Assembly (NCBI GenBank): GCA_016209805.1
Contig: JACQVJ010000240.1
Location: 1-9,197 of the forward strand
Origin: Ignavibacteriota bacterium
GTDB taxonomy: Bacteria > Bacteroidota > Ignavibacteria > UBA10030 > UBA6906
DNA: 9,197 nt
Reading direction: 5' to 3'
The translations under genes were made by a program, and so were the position numbers. The notes under the pieces were generated by a model. That model was not told the DNA's origin and searched no databases. It saw nothing but the letters and a program-made list of their open reading frames with translations. Position 1 is the first letter of the stretch. Every line of letters begins with the position of its first letter. Positions 6,401 through 9,197 of this stretch are shown piece by piece.

Positions 6401-8875
6401 CTACAATTCGTAGCGGTATCTGAGACTCCAGAAATCGTCGTGCGGGTTGCCCCGGTTGTGAAAGTAGCTGTATTGCAGCGAGACACTCATCGACGGCAGT
6501 ACCTGCCACTGCGTACCGGCATCGAGCACAGTACGAGCAAAGTCTCCGAAGGTGGGACTGACGGTTGCGAAAATGGAAACGACGTCCCGTGAAAAACTGT
6601 ACCTTCCATTTAGTGTAACAATGGAGTAATTCAGCTTTTGCGTCGTACCCGGTGCAATAGCTGAAGGAAGTTTATTCAGATTGAGTGAGTATTCGATGGT
6701 GGTCTGGAAGGGTATGATATACCGTGTCGTGTTTCCCACCGTTAATGCCACGTTTCTCACATTCATGTTTGTAGCGGTGTAGTCATTCCTGATGGAGGTC
6801 GAGACACTGAGTGATGTTGTATGCTTGGCGAGGAGGTCATACGAGTATGATGATTGCAAATATACCCTGTTGGTCTGATCGTCAATTGCACTCGCACTCA
6901 AGAGTCTGTTGTAGTTGGAGAAGCGTGAATAACCGACAGTCACGTGGGGAAGGTTGGTCCTTGAATAATAGCTCACGGCAACATTCAAATTTGTGAAAGT
7001 GGTCGTGGCGACTTTTGTCTTTCCGGTGTTGTCCTTCAGAGCCTCATAACCAAGTGTTACAAATATTTGACTCTGAAACAGTCTGATCCTGTCAACGATG
7101 TTAAACCCGCGAATGTCCTTTCTGATAAAAGTCTGGCCGAATGAGTTATAATCACTGCCACGAAATAAATACGTAAACTTGAGGGAATTGTCAAAGTAAT
7201 TCAGGCCGAGGGCCGCCTCATAAGCGAACGTTGAGAGATTCTTAAACGAAAGGGGGCGAAGGTTGTCGTTGACCGTGATAAGGTTGTCCAGAAGGTCCCG
7301 AACCTGTTTCACCTTGCCTGCATCCTGCTTGTACACGGAATCTATGTAGGCGTCAGTAAAAGTGCCGCTCGAAATATCAGCGTTGAAAGCGCTAAACGCT
7401 CCCTGCCCAGAGAGCTCAATCCGGTTCTCATCCAGCCGCGAAATGAAATCGACACCGATGACAAGATTCTCCTGCGGGCGAATGCCGTGGCGGATTGAAG
7501 CGACATCGTCTTTTGATTTCAGCCAGGTGAACCCGACTTGCAGTCGTTCAGGAGAGCCAAAACTCGGTCTGACGGCAAAAAGTCTTCGCTCGTACGTTCC
7601 GTATGCGAACTTTCCCCACGTGTTGGCATCGACCGGCGCATATGCCGCATTAGGATCACGTTGCTGTTCCGTGGCAAGACTGGCAAGCGGGATTATCTTC
7701 AGAAGACTCCCATCGACAGCGCGAACGGTTCTTCCCAGCACGAGGTCGATGTTAAACGACGAAACTGTGACGGACGAGTTTAATCCTCGCACACGCTTTC
7801 CGTTGAGGATGAGGTTGGGAAATGTCGGGTAACTGTCGCCGTAACCTATTCTCACAAACGGAGACTCTATCCCGATGAAGTAGCGGTTCTGTGGCTGACG
7901 GTCGGGTTTTTCATCTGATGTGATGTACACGTTCGACTTAAGCTGCCAATCTCCCGTCCTGCCGCCGAACTGAAATGTTCCGCGGTTGTACCACGTTTTC
8001 GCGTTCCTGATCTTCTCACGCCGCGATTCAGCATTGACAGACACGTTGTATTTGAACTCTGCAGGCCTCTGAAGATTCTGTTGAGCCTCCCCTGTGACTG
8101 TGAAGTACAAGTTTGCTGTTCGATGAAGCAGCCCAAGTCGATTGAACAGGAGTACGGTGACCTTGTGCCTTCCCGGGGGGAGAGGAAACTTGTGAACGTC
8201 TGGCGAAAAGACAAGGATGTCGTCGCTGAATACTGTTCGTCCCGTCACATTGATCCCATCGACATACAACTGCGATGCGCGCCGGACAACCAGTGAGTCC
8301 GCCCGGAGAAGCGACACAGAAATCAAAGCGTCTTCCGCGCGTGTGATTGCATTCGGCTCCGGGCTAAGGAAGACAATCTGTGCCTCTTCCTCTTCCCGTA
8401 CCGTTATGTGCATTGTCCGTCCCGGGGGTACGGCGAACGGGTCGGGTGATTCGCTCAACGGGTATGATTCCATCACCCCGGATCTCAGAGTAAGGACGAT
8501 GTAGTATTCGAGGAAAGGTTGAAGAACCTCACGTGCAGGGAGAACAACAGCGGCAACGTTGCCCGCAACATCCATTTCAAGACGTGTCCAGTCGCTTTGA
8601 CCGAACGACCTGTACACAAGGTGCACGCGCTCAGCGGCTTCTCCTTGCACCAGAGTCGCCTTGATAGTGAGAGGAGTCCTGCTCACCGCTTCGTTCGGAA
8701 CCACAGATGAAATTCTGGTGGACACCTGTGCAAACAGCGGTGCAGGATCTGAGAAGAACAACGACACATACATGGCGCACAGCGATAGAGAAACCGCAGC
8801 TGCGCGCGTAAAGATTCGCATCATCCGCGGGGAGAGGTTGTGTACAGGTACAATAAGGCCCCGTAGAGAATACAT
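6401..8875 (-). CDS. Large outer-membrane beta-barrel protein with N-terminal Ig-like modules, function unknown
   Basis: The 824-residue product has a signal peptide whose hydrophobic core is at about 24-41, with likely cleavage in PLFA|Q near residue 49. Residues about 55-160 form a beta-rich, Ig/fibronectin-like module ('FLEYYIVLTLRSG', then a 'YPLSESPDPF' proline-rich hinge). A second beta module lies at about 165-262 ('YVDGINVTG', 'LPPGRHKVTVLLFN'), followed by about 550 residues of alternating-residue strands typical of a large transmembrane barrel. Residues 340-365 contain an 'IGYGDSYPTFPNLILNGKR' stretch at the mouth of the barrel region. It ends in RYRYEL, without a type IX sorting domain. 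I do not recognise a named family. The ATG at 8875 has GAGGG eight bases upstream. Met18 or Met19 (8824, 8821) would give a more standard signal peptide but lack a Shine-Dalgarno sequence. It sits between the FecR-domain and cyclase genes, so it probably shares their transcript. Confidence 0.8.
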   Translation of the reverse strand: MYSLRGLIVPVHNLSPRMMRIFTRAAAVSLSLCAMYVSLFFSDPAPLFAQVSTRISSVVPNEAVSRTPLTIKATLVQGEAAERVHLVYRSFGQSDWTRLEMDVAGNVAAVVLPAREVLQPFLEYYIVLTLRSGVMESYPLSESPDPFAVPPGRTMHITVREEEEAQIVFLSPEPNAITRAEDALISVSLLRADSLVVRRASQLYVDGINVTGRTVFSDDILVFSPDVHKFPLPPGRHKVTVLLFNRLGLLHRTANLYFTVTGEAQQNLQRPAEFKYNVSVNAESRREKIRNAKTWYNRGTFQFGGRTGDWQLKSNVYITSDEKPDRQPQNRYFIGIESPFVRIGYGDSYPTFPNLILNGKRVRGLNSSVTVSSFNIDLVLGRTVRAVDGSLLKIIPLASLATEQQRDPNAAYAPVDANTWGKFAYGTYERRLFAVRPSFGSPERLQVGFTWLKSKDDVASIRHGIRPQENLVIGVDFISRLDENRIELSGQGAFSAFNADISSGTFTDAYIDSVYKQDAGKVKQVRDLLDNLITVNDNLRPLSFKNLSTFAYEAALGLNYFDNSLKFTYLFRGSDYNSFGQTFIRKDIRGFNIVDRIRLFQSQIFVTLGYEALKDNTGKTKVATTTFTNLNVAVSYYSRTNLPHVTVGYSRFSNYNRLLSASAIDDQTNRVYLQSSYSYDLLAKHTTSLSVSTSIRNDYTATNMNVRNVALTVGNTTRYIIPFQTTIEYSLNLNKLPSAIAPGTTQKLNYSIVTLNGRYSFSRDVVSIFATVSPTFGDFARTVLDAGTQWQVLPSMSVSLQYSYFHNRGNPHDDFWSLRYRYEL

Positions 8876-8883
8876 CCACAGGG

Positions 8884-8888
8884 CCCTC
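8884..8888 (-). promoter_or_regulatory. Shine-Dalgarno sequence for the barrel-protein gene
   Basis: On the minus strand GAGGG (8888 to 8884) is eight bases before ATG 8875. It favours the longest start despite the 23-residue stretch this places ahead of the signal-peptide core. It is part of an AGGGCCCT palindrome at 8880-8887, which has no loop and so is not a hairpin. Confidence 0.5.
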
Positions 8889-8904
8889 GTGTTAGCGCGT
8901 CCAC

Positions 8905-9197
8905 TTATTTGAAGTCAATACGTAATTGTTTTGTGTTCCCCTTATTGTCGCGCAGTTCGAATTCAAGCTGGTTATCCTGATCACTTATCCGCGAACTGCT
9001 CTCTGCTTCGCTCCGCTCCTGTGGGGTCGAAGGCCGGGTTTGGAGTTTTCCATCGGGTGTTGAGATGCATGTGAAGCCCCCCCGTACGTCCGTCGATTGC
9101 GACGATATTCTGTTTGTCATGCGCACCGTACCGTCGATTACCGTAAGGGTATCGATAGAATCCCGAGAGCCAAACAGCCCGCCGGTGCCCCTTATGG
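8905..9197 (-). CDS. FecR-domain protein, C-terminal part (5' partial)
   Basis: The frame stays open through the right edge of the window, so this is the last 96 codons of a longer gene; the GTG at 9126 is internal and not the start. Reading from the edge, RGTG and then 'DSIDTLTVIDGTVRM', a 'STDVRGGF' strand and 'TPDGKLQTRP' follow the order of the FecR domain: RGT motif, TxVxVxxGxVxV strand pair, then a gel-like turn before a proline-rich exit. FecR domains act in the periplasm, classically relaying a surface signal, though many stand-alone FecR proteins have no known role. After a Ser/Glu-rich linker comes a short C-terminal strand pair (LEFELRDNKGNTKQLRIDF). The stop is 29 bases before the barrel-protein gene, so cotranscription is likely. 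With most of the protein missing, the family call is moderate; no sigma factor gene is visible. Confidence 0.62.
   Translation of the reverse strand, partial: IRGTGGLFGSRDSIDTLTVIDGTVRMTNRISSQSTDVRGGFTCISTPDGKLQTRPSTPQERSEAESSSRISDQDNQLEFELRDNKGNTKQLRIDFK

Noticed and set aside
5800..6423. 207-residue open frame on the plus strand inside the cyclase gene
   Set aside because: It is antisense to the conserved CHASE2 coding region, has no recognisable domain or Shine-Dalgarno sequence, and is explained by the codon use of the real gene.
6388..6486. N-terminal extension of the cyclase to ATG 6486 (33 more residues)
   Set aside because: It would overlap the barrel-protein gene by 86 bases and gives a Thr/Ser-rich lead-in unlike cyclase starts. 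ATG 6387 has a good Shine-Dalgarno sequence and places the first membrane helix normally.
8880..8887. AGGGCCCT palindrome upstream of the barrel-protein gene as an operator
   Set aside because: An eight-base palindrome occurs by chance often enough, and it is accounted for by the Shine-Dalgarno sequence and adjacent leader.

Overview
The window is ordinary, gene-dense bacterial chromosome with roughly balanced base composition. It holds seven protein-coding genes, two of them cut by the window edges. There is no gene-free stretch over about 115 bases, and I found no tRNA, rRNA, CRISPR array, insertion sequence or phage gene. The gene content points to a Gram-negative of the Bacteroidota/Chlorobiota/Ignavibacteriota (FCB) assemblage: a PorV/PorQ-type outer-membrane protein, large beta-barrel proteins with 'FAQ'-type signal-peptide ends, an S9 peptidase and a Bacteroidota-style DnaX. 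Placement within that group is inference; nothing here fixes a genus.

Left half (1-4161, + strand). The 3' end of an S9 (prolyl-oligopeptidase family) peptidase overlaps dnaX by 4 bases (ATGA). dnaX encodes the clamp-loader tau subunit and carries a run of nine A's (1920-1928) exactly in frame as three lysine codons. A -1 slip there reaches a stop after two codons, so the gene could also make a short gamma protein, as Thermus thermophilus dnaX does. A 113-base gap with a weak hairpin, a plausible sigma70-type promoter and a strong Shine-Dalgarno sequence leads to a PorV/PorQ-family outer-membrane protein. That gene overlaps by one base a gene for a small predicted lipoprotein of unknown function.

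Right half (4162-9197, - strand, transcribed right to left). A compact three-gene run encodes a FecR-domain protein (its N-terminal part lies beyond the right edge), an 824-residue outer-membrane beta-barrel protein with N-terminal Ig-like modules, and a CHASE2-domain class III adenylate cyclase of 741 residues with every catalytic residue present. Gaps are 29 and 13 bases, so the three are very likely cotranscribed. The layout suggests an envelope-to-cAMP signalling unit: surface barrel, periplasmic FecR domain, periplasmic CHASE2 sensor and cytoplasmic cyclase. This is the best candidate for an undescribed system, but the physical link between the three proteins is inference.

The two halves converge with no spacer: the lipoprotein stop (4159-4161) and the cyclase stop (4162-4164) are directly adjacent.
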